From contig NZ_VISR01000012.1 in NCBI RefSeq assembly GCF_007827595.1, positions 1 to 64,000 of the forward strand: 64,000 nt of DNA, written 5' to 3'. Below are positions 16,733 through 26,027 of the stretch, piece by piece; the first letter of the stretch is position 1, and every line of letters begins with the position of its first letter. The stretch comes from Streptomyces sp. BK340. Lineage in GTDB: Bacteria; Actinomycetota; Actinomycetes; Streptomycetales; Streptomycetaceae. Below the pieces are notes generated by a model. That model searched no databases. It saw only the letters and a program-made list of their open reading frames with translations, and was not told the DNA's origin. The position numbers and the translations under genes are program-made.

Positions 16733-19108
16733 TCACCGGTCCTCGTCGAGCAGCGACAGCTCCGCCCAGATCGTCTTGCCCTCGGCGGTGTGCCTGCTGC
16801 CCCAGCGCTGGGTGAGCTGGGCGACCAGCAGCAGCCCGCGGCCGCCCTCGTCGAAGGTCTTGGCACGCCGCAGGTGCGGGGCGGTGTGGCTGGTGTCGGA
16901 CACCTCGACGATCAGCGTGACGGGGTCGTGGATCAGCCGCAGCCGTATCGGGTGGGCTCCGTACCGGATGGCGTTGGTGACCAGCTCGCTCACCACCAGC
17001 TCCGCCGTGAACCCGACCTCGCTCAGCGACCAGCGCTCCAGCTGCTCCAGGACCTGCTTGCGGATCGGTGCGACCAGTGCCGGATCGGCGGGGATGTCCC
17101 AGGTCGCCACCTGGGAGGAGGCCAGCCCCCGGGTGCGGGCCAGCAGCAGCGCCACGTCGTCGGCGGTGCCGCCCGGCGGCAGCAGCGCCTGCAGGATCTG
17201 GTCGCAGGTCTCGTCCAGCGAGTCCGCGTAGGCCCCCAGTGCCTGGAACAGCTCCTGCCGGCCGGTGTCCCCGGCCCGGGACACCACCAGACCGTCCGTG
17301 TACAGGGCGAGGACGGTGCCCTCGGGGAGCCCCACCTCGGCCGACTCGAACGGCAGCCCGCCCAGGCCCAGCGGGGGACCGGCGGGCAGGTCCAGCTGGC
17401 GCGGCTCGCTGCCCGGCATCAGCACCACCGGCGGCGGATGCCCTGCCCGGGCCAGCGTGCAGCGCCGCGACACCGGATCGTAGACGGCGTACAGGCAGGT
17501 GGCGCCGACCTCGCCGGGGCTGCCCTCGCCGCCGGACTCCTCCGACAGCCGGACCACCAGGTCGTCGAGGTGGGTGAGCAGCTCGTCCGGGGCCAGGTCG
17601 ATGTCGGCGAGGGTGCGTACGGCGGTGCGCAGCCGGCCCATGGTGGCCGAGGCCTGGATGCCGTGCCCGACGACGTCCCCGACGACCATCGCGACCCGCA
17701 TCCCGGACAGCGGGATCACGTCGAACCAGTCGCCGCCCACCCCGGCCCGGGCCGCCGGCAGATAGCGGGAGGAGGCCTCCAGAGCGGCCGTGCGCGGGAG
17801 CGTGCGGGGCAGCAGGCTGCGCTGCAGCGCGAGGGCGGTCTCGCGCTCACGGGAGTAGCGGCGCGCGTTGTCGATGCAGACGGCGGCCCGGGCGGTGATC
17901 TCCTCGGCCAGCAGCATGTCGTCGTCGGTGAACGGCCCCGGGCTCCGGTGCCGGGTGAGGACCGCCACCCCGAGGGTCAGCCCGCGGGCCCGGATCGGCA
18001 CGGACATCGAGGAGTGGATGCCGAAGTCCCGCACCCGGTCGCCGCGCACGCTGCTCCAGGTGAGCCACTGGTCCATGTCGCCCGCGGCCACCGTGGCCCG
18101 GATGGTGCGGCCGGCGGTCAGCGAGTCCGCCTGCGGGGAGAAGTCCGGGTACACCTCGGTCTGCCCGGGCTTGGCGACCGCCTCCGGAATGCCGCGCAGG
18201 ATCGACTGGTGCGCGACCCGGCGCAGGTTCACCGGGGCCGTGACGCGCGCCGGGGGCTCGCCGCCGTACTCCTGCGGGTCCAGCAGGTCGATGGTGACGA
18301 AGTCGGCGAGCGCGGGCACGCACACGTCCGCCAGCTCCTGCGCCGTACGGGTGACGTCGAGGGTCGAGCCGATGCGCACGCTGGCCTCGTTCAGCAGCTG
18401 CAGCCGCTGCCGGGCCCGGTAGTTGTCGGTGACGTCGTGTGCCGCCAGGCACACGCCCCGCACCCGGCCCTCGTCGTCGGTGACCGGCGCCATCCGGGCC
18501 AGCCAGGCGTGCGCCCGGTCCTCGCCGCCGGTGCGCATGAGGGTCTCGATGTCCAGCGGGCGGCCGGTGGTCAGTACCTGGAGCATGTTCTGCTCCAGCT
18601 CCTCGCTCTGCTGCTTGCCGCCGATCTCGGCGACCCTGAGGCCCCGCACGCGCTCCTCGGGCAGTCCGATCACCTCGGCCATGGCCTCGTTCATCCGGCG
18701 CAGCCGAAGCGCGTCGTCGTACACGGCGACGGCACACGGCGACTGGACCAGTCCGGCCCGGGTGAGCGGATCGTCGTCGGTGCCGGGGTCGCGGCCGGTC
18801 AGCGGGGTGACCACGAGCCAGTCGCCGCGGTGCCCGTCACCGGGCGGGCGGCGGTGGGCGAGCAGCCACACGGAGACCGTGCGGCCGTCCCGGTGGCGCA
18901 AACCGACCGTCCCCTCCCAGCGTCGGCCGGAGGGCGTGACCAGGGAGTCCTGCCCGGCCAGCAGCAGGGTCGCGGGGCGGCCCACGACCTCGTCGGCCGG
19001 GTGGCCGAGCAGGCGTCGCGCGCCCTCGTTCCACTCCACCAGCGTTCCGTCGTCGTCGATGACAGCCCGGGCCGTGGCCGCATCGTCGAACGGATAGACC
19101 CGGCTCAT
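16733..19108 (-). CDS. PAS-PAS-GAF-SpoIIE phosphatase with HATPase domain
   Basis: The 791-residue cytoplasmic regulator begins with a PAS domain (about 10-120, DDGTLVEWNEGARRLLGHPADE) and a second PAS domain (about 135-260). A GAF domain follows (about 270-420), then a PP2C-like SpoIIE/RsbU phosphatase (about 440-655; GDWFDV, GDVVGHG, LYTDGLV, DDVALLLA). The C terminus is an RsbW-like histidine-kinase ATPase (SELVTNAIRYG, FDEGGRGLLLV). Proteins of this build dephosphorylate anti-sigma antagonists and may also bind anti-sigma partners, integrating several signals. The ATG at 19108 is preceded by GGGAG, and the earlier open frame looks non-coding. No STAS gene is adjacent. Confidence 0.92.
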   Translation of the reverse strand: MSRVYPFDDAATARAVIDDDGTLVEWNEGARRLLGHPADEVVGRPATLLLAGQDSLVTPSGRRWEGTVGLRHRDGRTVSVWLLAHRRPPGDGHRGDWLVVTPLTGRDPGTDDDPLTRAGLVQSPCAVAVYDDALRLRRMNEAMAEVIGLPEERVRGLRVAEIGGKQQSEELEQNMLQVLTTGRPLDIETLMRTGGEDRAHAWLARMAPVTDDEGRVRGVCLAAHDVTDNYRARQRLQLLNEASVRIGSTLDVTRTAQELADVCVPALADFVTIDLLDPQEYGGEPPARVTAPVNLRRVAHQSILRGIPEAVAKPGQTEVYPDFSPQADSLTAGRTIRATVAAGDMDQWLTWSSVRGDRVRDFGIHSSMSVPIRARGLTLGVAVLTRHRSPGPFTDDDMLLAEEITARAAVCIDNARRYSRERETALALQRSLLPRTLPRTAALEASSRYLPAARAGVGGDWFDVIPLSGMRVAMVVGDVVGHGIQASATMGRLRTAVRTLADIDLAPDELLTHLDDLVVRLSEESGGEGSPGEVGATCLYAVYDPVSRRCTLARAGHPPPVVLMPGSEPRQLDLPAGPPLGLGGLPFESAEVGLPEGTVLALYTDGLVVSRAGDTGRQELFQALGAYADSLDETCDQILQALLPPGGTADDVALLLARTRGLASSQVATWDIPADPALVAPIRKQVLEQLERWSLSEVGFTAELVVSELVTNAIRYGAHPIRLRLIHDPVTLIVEVSDTSHTAPHLRRAKTFDEGGRGLLLVAQLTQRWGSRHTAEGKTIWAELSLLDEDR

Positions 19109-19373
19109 CGTCGCCGCTCCCAAGCGCACACTCACAGTGAACAGGTGGCACCACTTGCGTTCCAGCGTAGTGCGTCGCGCACCCCCGTGGACCCCGACCC
19201 CCGCAGACCGGGCCGACCCCTCGAACACGGTCAAGGGGGAATTCAGGCCGAAGTGCCGGCCAGGGCAGGTACCGGGTGCGGCGCCCTTGACGATCGCCGG
19301 TGGCGGACCGTCAGAATCTGTTTGTTCACGATCAGTTGTGAGTACTTCTGGGCCCTGATGAGGGAGAGCCGTC
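19109..19373. promoter_or_regulatory. Divergent promoter region, phosphatase / GH2
   Basis: A possible promoter for the rightward GH2 gene is TTGACG at 19287-19292 and CAGAAT at 19312-19317, with a 19-bp spacer; the spacing is slightly long, so this is tentative. The region is less GC-rich near the GH2 start. No coding sequence is supported. Confidence 0.3.
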
Positions 19374-22300
19374 ATGACGGTCACTCGCAGATCGGTTCTG
19401 GTCGCAGCCACGGCAGCGCCCGCGGCCGGAGCACTCCTGAGCGGCTCGGACGCCGTGGCCGCACCGGCCGCCGGGGCGTCCGGTGCCGCGCCGGGACGCC
19501 ACACCGTCCCGCTGCGCGAAGGCTGGCGCTTCGCGCTGGTCAACCCGGGCGGCATCACCGACCCGACCGGCGCCTACGCACAGGCCGCCGAGCCCGGGTA
19601 CGACGACTCGGCCTGGCGCGAGGTGACCGCACCCCACGACTGGAGCATCGAGCAGACCCCCACGACGGACCACGGCACCACCAGCGGCACCGGATTCCTC
19701 CCGGGCGGCCTCGGCTGGTACCGGCTTGCCTTCACCCTGCCGCCCGCCCATGCCGGCAAACGCGTCTCGGTGGAGTTCGACGGCGTCTACATGGACTCGT
19801 ACGTCTACTGCAACGGCACCGAGGCCGGCCGCCACCCCTACGGCTACACCGGCTTCGCGCTCGACCTCACCGACCTGGTGCACACCGACGGCAGCACCCC
19901 GAACGTCCTCGCGGTCAAGGTCGGCAACCAGCTGCCGAGCAGCCGCTGGTACTCGGGCAGCGGCATCTACCGCGAGGCACGCCTGGTGATCACCGAGCCC
20001 GTGCACGTGGCCCGCTGGGGCACGTACGTCACCACACCCGAGGTCGGTCCGGACCGGGCCGTGGTGCGGGTCGCCACCACCGTGCTCAACGAGTCCGGCG
20101 CCGGTACCGACGTCGAGATCCTGTCCCGGATCACCGGCCCCGACGGCCGCACGGTCGCCCGCACGTCCACCACCGCCGCCGTCTCCGAGCAGGCCACCGA
20201 GACCCACGAACTGACCGTCCCCGAACCCCTCCTGTGGCACTTCACGAGCCCGGACCACCGCTACACCCTGCACACCGAACTCCGCGCCGGCGGCCGCACC
20301 ACCGACACGTACCGCACCCCCTTCGGCATCCGCACCTACCGCTTCGACCCGGACGAGGGCTTCTCCCTCAACGGCACCTACGCCAAGATCAAGGGCGTCG
20401 ACCTGCACCACGACCAGGGTGCCCTCGGCGCGGCGATCAGCGTCGACGCGGTGCGCCGGCAGATGACGATCATGAAGTCGATGGGCGTCAACGCCTTCCG
20501 CACCTCGCACAACCCGCCCTCGCCGCAGATGATCCAGGTCTGCGAGGAGCTGGGCATCGTGATGATGGTGGAGGCGTTCGACTGCTGGAGGACCGGCAAG
20601 ACCAGGTACGACTACGGCCGGTTCTTCGACGAGTGGTGCGAGAGGGACGCCACGGAGATGGTGCGGGCGGCCCGCAACTCGCCCGCCGTCGTCCTGTGGT
20701 CCATCGGCAACGAGATCCCCGACTCCACCTCGACCGCCGGGCTCGCCATGGCCGACCGGATCATCGGCGCCGTCAAGGCCGCCGACGGCACCCGCCCGGT
20801 CGTCATCGGCTCGAACAAGTACCACGGCCTGCCCGCCACGGGTTCCGCGGCCGACCGCATGCTCGCCAAGCTCGACGGCCTGGGCCTGAACTACAACACG
20901 GCCAGGTCGGTCGACGCCCTGCACGCCAGGTACCCCCACCTGTTCCTCTTCGAGTCCGAGTCCTCCTCGGAGACCTCGACCCGGGGCTCGTACCAGGAAC
21001 CGGAGCACCTCAACACCGGCGAGAACCACACGCCGGGCAGGCGGGAGACCTCCTCCTACGACAACAACCTCGCGTCCTGGACGATGAGCGGTGAGTACGG
21101 GCACAAGAAGGACCGGGACCGGAAGTGGTTCGCGGGGCAGTTCCTGTGGTCGGGCATCGACTACATCGGCGAGCCGACCCCGTACGACGTCTTCCCGGTG
21201 AAGGCGTCCTTCTTCGGCGCCGTCGACACGGCCGGCTTCCCGAAGGACATGTACCACCTGTTCCGCAGCCAGTGGACGACCGAGCCGATGGTCCACCTGC
21301 TGCCGACGACCTGGAACCACGAGGAAGGCGCCACGGTCGAGGTGTGGGCGTACGCCAACGTCCCGTCGGTCGAGCTGTTCCTCGACGGACAGTCCCTCGG
21401 GGTGCGGGAGTTCGACGCCAAGAAGACCACCGACGGCCGCGGTTATCTGGAGACCACCGAGGCCACCGGCGACGACAAGACTTTCACCGACGGCCCCTAC
21501 CCGGGCAGTTACACCAGCCCCAACGGCAGTGCGGGCAAGCTGCACCTGACCTGGAAGGTGCCGTACCGGCCCGGTGAGCTGAAGGCGGTGGCCCGGCGGG
21601 ACGGCAAGGTGGTCGCCACCGACGTGCTGCGCACCGCGGGCGCCCCGCACGCCGTGCGCCTGACCGCCGACCGGGGGTCCCTGGCCGCCGACGGCCGTTC
21701 ACTGGTCTTCGTGACCGCCGACATCGTGGACGCGCACGGAGTGGTCGTGCCCGACGCCGAGCACCTCATCGCCTTCGACGTGACCGGCGGCTCCCTGGCC
21801 GGCCTCGACAACGGGCGCGAGGAGAGCGCCGAGCGCTACCAGGCCAGTACCCGCACCGCGTTCCACGGCAAGGCCCTCGCCATCGTCCGTTCCGGCGGCG
21901 AGCCGGGCACCCTGAAGATCACGGCGCGGGTGGACGGCCTGCGCAAGGGCACGACGAGCGTGCGCACCACACCGGCCCGCGGCGCCGCCACCGCCGATGC
22001 GCCCGCCTTCGAGCCCGGCTGTCCGGCCGCCCCCGACCATCCCCGTCCGGACGCGAGTTACTCCGGCCGCCCGGACACCCTGCCCGCGGCGATGCTGGAC
22101 GGCGACCCGGCCACCGGCTGGTCCAACGCCTTCGCCAAGTCGGCCACAGCCCTGCTGCCCGCCTTCGACGGGGCCCGCGCCGAGGACTGGGTGTCGGTCG
22201 ACTTCGGGCGGGCCCGGACCGTCGACCGGGTGGCGGTCTCCTTCACGGTCGACGGCACCCACGCCCTGCCCGCCGCGGTCGAGGTGGCGGTGTGGGACGG

Positions 22301-22472
22301 GAGCGCCCATGCGCCGGTGACGGGCGCCGCGGTGGACTGGGCCACCGCCTCGGACAGCCCGACGGTGATCACCTTCGACGCGGTACGCGGCTCACGCGTG
22401 CGCCTCACGCTCACCAGCGCGCACCCGGGCGAGGCCGGGGGAGCGGTGCGCATCAGCAGGCTCGACGTCTAG
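19374..22472 (+). CDS. Secreted GH2 glycoside hydrolase (beta-galactosidase-like) with C-terminal CBM
   Basis: The 1032-residue exported enzyme starts with a Tat-type signal (TRRSVLVAATAAPAAGALL). The order follows: GH2 jelly-roll sugar-binding domain (about 45-200), Ig-like domain, GH2 TIM barrel (about 310-600), a DUF4982-like beta domain, a further Ig-like/Big domain (about 760-860), and a discoidin/F5-8C-like carbohydrate-binding module at the end. The acid/base Glu447 lies in WSIGNE, and the nucleophile is Glu527 or Glu529 in LFLFESESSS. KGVDLHHDQG and FRTSHNPPSP are typical GH2 signatures. It is most likely a beta-galactosidase or related beta-glycosidase on plant or microbial polysaccharide. 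GGGAG precedes the ATG. A strong hairpin terminates it. Confidence 0.92.
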   Translation: MTVTRRSVLVAATAAPAAGALLSGSDAVAAPAAGASGAAPGRHTVPLREGWRFALVNPGGITDPTGAYAQAAEPGYDDSAWREVTAPHDWSIEQTPTTDHGTTSGTGFLPGGLGWYRLAFTLPPAHAGKRVSVEFDGVYMDSYVYCNGTEAGRHPYGYTGFALDLTDLVHTDGSTPNVLAVKVGNQLPSSRWYSGSGIYREARLVITEPVHVARWGTYVTTPEVGPDRAVVRVATTVLNESGAGTDVEILSRITGPDGRTVARTSTTAAVSEQATETHELTVPEPLLWHFTSPDHRYTLHTELRAGGRTTDTYRTPFGIRTYRFDPDEGFSLNGTYAKIKGVDLHHDQGALGAAISVDAVRRQMTIMKSMGVNAFRTSHNPPSPQMIQVCEELGIVMMVEAFDCWRTGKTRYDYGRFFDEWCERDATEMVRAARNSPAVVLWSIGNEIPDSTSTAGLAMADRIIGAVKAADGTRPVVIGSNKYHGLPATGSAADRMLAKLDGLGLNYNTARSVDALHARYPHLFLFESESSSETSTRGSYQEPEHLNTGENHTPGRRETSSYDNNLASWTMSGEYGHKKDRDRKWFAGQFLWSGIDYIGEPTPYDVFPVKASFFGAVDTAGFPKDMYHLFRSQWTTEPMVHLLPTTWNHEEGATVEVWAYANVPSVELFLDGQSLGVREFDAKKTTDGRGYLETTEATGDDKTFTDGPYPGSYTSPNGSAGKLHLTWKVPYRPGELKAVARRDGKVVATDVLRTAGAPHAVRLTADRGSLAADGRSLVFVTADIVDAHGVVVPDAEHLIAFDVTGGSLAGLDNGREESAERYQASTRTAFHGKALAIVRSGGEPGTLKITARVDGLRKGTTSVRTTPARGAATADAPAFEPGCPAAPDHPRPDASYSGRPDTLPAAMLDGDPATGWSNAFAKSATALLPAFDGARAEDWVSVDFGRARTVDRVAVSFTVDGTHALPAAVEVAVWDGSAHAPVTGAAVDWATASDSPTVITFDAVRGSRVRLTLTSAHPGEAGGAVRISRLDV

Positions 22473-22488
22473 TCCGTTCGAGGGTCCT

Positions 22489-22519
22489 GACGGGGACGGC
22501 GTGCGCAGTCGTCCCCGTC
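22489..22519 (+). terminator. Terminator after GH2 gene
   Basis: GACGGGGACG (22489-22498) pairs perfectly with CGTCCCCGTC (22510-22519) around an 11-nt loop, 16 bp after the GH2 stop codon. Confidence 0.8.
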
Positions 22520-22779
22520 CGCACCGTTGACGGGGCTCATGTCTGGAACAGGCATGGTGCGCATCCGCACCGGGGAGCGCTCCTGTCACGGGGGCGTCAC
22601 CCGCACCGGACCCGTACGCACAGAGCGGACCGCGGGGCTGCACGGGCCGGTTCTGCGACGTGGACGACATCCAGTCCTGGTCCACCGGCGAAACGGCCGT
22701 CAACCGGAACGCGGCGCCGGCCTGGACGGCCTCGTTCGTGGCGGACCAGGGGCAGGAGTGTCCCCTCCGGATCACCCGG
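22520..22779. other. Convergent intergenic remainder
   Basis: About 260 bp lie between the GH2 terminator and the stop of the leftward multicopper oxidase. Frames here are short and show no family resemblance. I see nothing else of note. Confidence 0.4.
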
Positions 22780-24408
22780 TCACTTGCGGTACCCGAGGAT
22801 GGTCATCATGCCGCTCTCCGAGTGGTACTGGTTGTGGCAGTGGAGCATCCAGAGGCCGGGGTTGTCGGCGTCGAAATCGACGACCAGCTTGCGGTGCGGG
22901 AGCACGATCGCGGTGTCCTTGCGCGCGCCGGCGGCGTCCAGCCCGGTCAGGGCGAACGTGTGACCGTGCAGGTGCAGCGGGTGCCACATGTCGGTGGCGT
23001 TGATGAGGGTGAGCCGCACCCGCTCACCGGCGCGGACCGGGTGGCGCTGACGCTCGTCGTACTGCTCGTGGTCGAAGCCCCAGTCGTACTTCTCCATCGT
23101 GCCGGTGACCCGGATGCGCATCTCGCGGTCGGGTTCTCGGTCGTCGAGGACCACGGAGTCGGCCGGTACGAGGCGGCGGGCCGGGACGACCTCCCCGTCG
23201 AGCTCGTCCGGGCGGACGCCGGCCGGGGGAACGGTCCTCCCCTTGTCGGTGCGCAGGACGGCGAGGGCCTGGCCCTTCTTGCCCTCGGCCAGCGCGACGA
23301 GGGGGAAGACACCGTCCTTGGCGGTGACGAGAACGTCGTAACGTTCCGCCATGCCGATGAGGAGGGCGTCGGTCGTCCTGTGCTGCACCGGATAGCCGTC
23401 GGTGTGCGTGACGGTCAGTCGGTGGCCCGCCAGCGCGACGCGGAAGGCGGTTTCGGAGCCGGCGTTGATGATCCGCAGCCGGATGCGCTCACCGGGGCGG
23501 CAGCGGAACGTCGAGGGCTGGGTCGGAATGCGGCCGTTGGCGAGGTAGAGCGGATAGTTCACGCTGCCGGCCTCGCCGCGCAGCAACTGGCTGTGCGAGC
23601 CGTGCAACACGCGCGAGGGGCCGGAGGACTTGTGCGAGGGTGAGGCGTGCGGGCTCGCCGGCTTGCCGGAACTGTGATCGTCCTGTCCGGGGCCCATGGC
23701 CATGCTGCCCATCTTCATGCCCGCCGGCATGAGCTGGGCGAGCACCCCGTCGGGGGTGGAGCCGTCCACGCCGTCGAGCCAGTCGTCCAGCATGAGGATC
23801 CATTCCTTGTCGTACTTGAGGGGCTCCTTGGGGTCGTCGACGATGAGCGGGGCGTACAGACCGCGGTCGGGCTGGAGCCCGACGTGGGAGTGGAGGAAGT
23901 AGGTGCCCGGATGGGCGACGGTGAACCGGTAGGTGAAGTCGTCTCCCGCGTCGATGGCCCGCTGGGTCAGGCTCGGAACGCCGTCCATGTCGCAGCGCAT
24001 GCGCACGCCGTGGGAGTGGAGCGTGGTGGTCGTCGGCAACCGGTTGGCGAGGTTGAGGCTGAGCACGTCGCCGGCGGTGACGCGCACCAGCGGCCCGGGC
24101 AGCTGGTCGTGGTAGGCCCAGGTCCGCACGTGCCGCCCGCCCAGGTCCAGTGTCGTCTCGGCGGCGGTCAACTTCAGCATGCGCACCGGGCCGGAGCCGC
24201 GCTTGCGCTCGGCGGCTCGGACCTCCGGACCCGCCGGCTCGACATATCCCTTGGGACCCGGGGGGACGAAGTCCCCGGCGCCGGCCGCCGCGCCCCGTCG
24301 TGGGCTGGGGTGGGGGTGGGAGCCGGAGTCGGTGCAGGCAGCCAGGAGTCCCGCGCCGGCGGCAGCGAACGGGGCTCGGAGCAGGGTACGCCGCGAAGGT
24401 GTGTGCAT
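22780..24408 (-). CDS. Multicopper oxidase, Tat lipoprotein, Met-rich insert
   Basis: The 542-residue enzyme has a twin-Arg lipoprotein signal (SRRTLLRAPF, with Cys25 in LLAAC). It has three cupredoxin domains. All four copper motifs are present: LHSHGV (130-135), YFLHSHVG (170-177), HPLHLHGH and the terminal LHCHNQYHSESGMM holding the type-1 Cys and axial Met. Between domains there is a Met/His-rich segment (227-238, MPAGMKMGSMAM, followed by HSS and HASPSH), like the copper-binding insert of CueO. This suggests cuprous-ion oxidation in copper tolerance rather than a purely phenol-oxidising laccase. The ATG at 24408 is adopted; the long open frame upstream belongs to the antisense of other genes. 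Confidence 0.9.
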   Translation of the reverse strand: MHTPSRRTLLRAPFAAAGAGLLAACTDSGSHPHPSPRRGAAAGAGDFVPPGPKGYVEPAGPEVRAAERKRGSGPVRMLKLTAAETTLDLGGRHVRTWAYHDQLPGPLVRVTAGDVLSLNLANRLPTTTTLHSHGVRMRCDMDGVPSLTQRAIDAGDDFTYRFTVAHPGTYFLHSHVGLQPDRGLYAPLIVDDPKEPLKYDKEWILMLDDWLDGVDGSTPDGVLAQLMPAGMKMGSMAMGPGQDDHSSGKPASPHASPSHKSSGPSRVLHGSHSQLLRGEAGSVNYPLYLANGRIPTQPSTFRCRPGERIRLRIINAGSETAFRVALAGHRLTVTHTDGYPVQHRTTDALLIGMAERYDVLVTAKDGVFPLVALAEGKKGQALAVLRTDKGRTVPPAGVRPDELDGEVVPARRLVPADSVVLDDREPDREMRIRVTGTMEKYDWGFDHEQYDERQRHPVRAGERVRLTLINATDMWHPLHLHGHTFALTGLDAAGARKDTAIVLPHRKLVVDFDADNPGLWMLHCHNQYHSESGMMTILGYRK

Positions 24409-24503
24409 GAATGAAATAAGACACGTTTTGCGCTGATATGTGAGGGAACCTCGGCGGCGCGTCTGGTGATGTCGGGTCGCCGAGGCGGTGGAATCCGGCC
24501 GTC

Positions 24504-25222
24504 TCAGGCGGCGTCGTGGAACACCAGCCCCAAGGTGCGCCGGCGGCCGGACCGCACGGTGCTCACCCCGTGCCGCACCGCTCCGGCCGGCCATCCGCGG
24601 CGGCTGGGCACGGGCCGGTCGCGGGTCGTGAACACCAGGCCGTGTCCCTGTCGCAGGACGGTCGCGGTGCCCCGGGACTGGGCGCGCGCCCGCTGCTCGA
24701 CCAGCAGGAACTCGCCGCCGGTGCAGTCGGTGCCGTACGCGTCCAGGGCGATGACGAGCTGGAGCGGGAAGACCAGCTCGCCGAACACGTCCCGGTGCAG
24801 GGCGTTCCAGTCGCCCGGACCGTGGCTCAGCAGGATCTGCGCCGACCGGTCCCGGCCGACGGCACGGCAGCGCTCCAGCCACTCGGGCAGGGAGTCCGGC
24901 CAGGGCGCCGGACGGTCCAGCCGGGCCGCCCGGTCCCGGGCGACGGGGAGCAGACGCGGATGGAGGGCGGCCCGCAGCGCGGCCACGGGGGCGGGCAGGT
25001 CGTGGGTGAAGTAGCGGTACTCGCCGGACCCGAACCGGTGCCGGGCCGGACGGTGGTGCGGAACAGCTCGGGCCTGTCGTACAGGGCCGCCAGGCCGGCG
25101 CACTCCTCGGGTGTGAGCAGCGGGCCCGTGGGCGCGCACCGGTGCTCGTCCGACTGGGCCGCGAGCGCGGCCCAGTCGGTGCCGGCCACGCGACGGCGGG
25201 CCTCGGCCGGGGTGAACTCCAT
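24504..25222 (-). pseudogene. 2OG-Fe(II) oxygenase, broken by a frameshift
   Basis: The N-terminal part (from the ATG at 25222, MEFTPAEARRRVAGTDWAAL to ELFRTTVRPG) and the C-terminal part (from about RHRFGSGEYRYFTHDLPAP to the stop at 24504) belong to one prolyl-hydroxylase-like oxygenase but lie in different frames. The break is near 25045. In intact relatives the join reads roughly TVR-M-ARHRFGxGEYRYF; here about four bases seem to be missing. The downstream part keeps the iron ligands (LHRDVFGE, and RHGVSTV) and the RRTLGLVFHDAA end. So the loss is either recent or a sequencing error. The gene lies 95 bp upstream of the multicopper oxidase on the same strand. Confidence 0.75.
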
Positions 25223-25359
25223 GGGTCCGGTCTGCTGCGCCCGGCGTCGTGCCACCGGCGGCATCCGGACGCCGCGCTGAGGGCCGGTAGGTACCGCATT
25301 GCATACTGCCTGACCTGGGTGTATTTACGGGTGAGTACCCGCGCGGTACCGTGAGGGGC

Positions 25360-25599
25360 ATGCCAGCTCTCAACGTGGAGTTCAGCGAACGCGAACTAGA
25401 GGACCTGCGGCAGATCGCCAAGGAGCGGGGTACGTCGATGAAGGCCCTCGTGCGCGAGGCCGCCGCCGCCGACATCGCCCGGCACCGGGCGCTGCAGGAG
25501 GGCGCGGAGGCCTTCCGGAGCTTCTTCACCGCCCATGCCGAGGAGTTCGCGGCCGCGTTCCCCGACGACGAGGCCCCCGCCAAGGGCGAGGCCGCCTGA
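25360..25599 (+). CDS. Ribbon-helix-helix antitoxin-like protein
   Basis: The 79-residue protein starts MPALNVEFSERELEDLRQIA. This is a beta-strand and two helices typical of the MetJ/Arc (ribbon-helix-helix) fold, followed by KERGTSMKALVREAAAADIARH. Its acidic C-terminal tail could wrap a toxin. It sits 3 bp upstream of a Fic-like toxin gene, which is the standard antitoxin-toxin order, and as the DNA-binding partner it would autorepress the operon. The ATG at 25360 follows GAGGGG. A short inverted repeat, CGGGT-N4-ACCCG (25328-25341), just upstream is a possible operator. Confidence 0.82.
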   Translation: MPALNVEFSERELEDLRQIAKERGTSMKALVREAAAADIARHRALQEGAEAFRSFFTAHAEEFAAAFPDDEAPAKGEAA

Positions 25600-25602
25600 G
25601 CG

Positions 25603-25980
25603 ATGCCCTCCGTCATTCATATCGACGTCCCGTGGCTGCTCCAGCGCCACGAGGAGGTCCTGCCCGATCAGCCCACCGTCGACGACTTCTCCGCGCTGGT
25701 CGCCGCCGTCGCCCGGCACCGTGTCGACCCGCCCCGGCTCGGGGTGGACTCCGATCCGGCCTGGCGGGCCGCCGCCCTGCTGCACACCCTCACCATGCTC
25801 AAGCCACTACCCGCGGCCAACGCCCGCTTCGCCTGCGCGACCGCGGTGGCCTACATGTTCGTCAGCGGCGTCGGCATCGACCCGCCCTACGGCGCCCTGG
25901 TCGACCTCGCCCGCGACCTGATGTCCGGCAAGGCCGATGTGTACGGGGCGGCCGACCGGCTCCGTTCCTGGCAGATCTGA
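25603..25980 (+). CDS. Fic/Doc-like toxin component, degenerate active motif
   Basis: The 125-residue all-helical protein resembles the Streptomyces group annotated as Fic-family toxin component: HIDVPWLLQRHEEVLP, ALVAAVARHRVDPPRLGV, then AWRAAALLHTLTMLKPLPAANARFA and GIDPPYGALVDLARDL. In active Fic/Doc enzymes the key motif is HPFxxGN(K)R. The aligned stretch here is KPLPAANAR, which lacks the catalytic His and the Gly. It therefore probably does not transfer AMP or phosphate by the classical route. Tight coupling to the upstream ribbon-helix-helix gene supports a toxin-antitoxin pair; the target is unknown. Confidence 0.75.
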   Translation: MPSVIHIDVPWLLQRHEEVLPDQPTVDDFSALVAAVARHRVDPPRLGVDSDPAWRAAALLHTLTMLKPLPAANARFACATAVAYMFVSGVGIDPPYGALVDLARDLMSGKADVYGAADRLRSWQI

Positions 25981-26027
25981 TCCGGGCGGATCCGACACCG
26001 CCCACGGCCGCCGGGGGAAGCCGCCGG

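Noticed and set aside
16586..21094. A 1502-codon open frame on the + strand
   Set aside because: It is antisense to the SpoIIE phosphatase and out of frame in the GH2 gene. Composition is Arg/Gly/His/Pro-rich with no family-like motifs, as expected in DNA with very high third-position GC.
22520..22779. Possible small gene between GH2 and the multicopper oxidase
   Set aside because: Short frames on both strands lack ribosome sites, conserved segments and plausible composition.
24504..25222. Programmed ribosomal frameshift in the 2OG oxygenase gene
   Set aside because: No slippery heptamer or obvious stimulatory structure is seen at the break, and intact relatives have a single frame; mutation or sequencing error is simpler.
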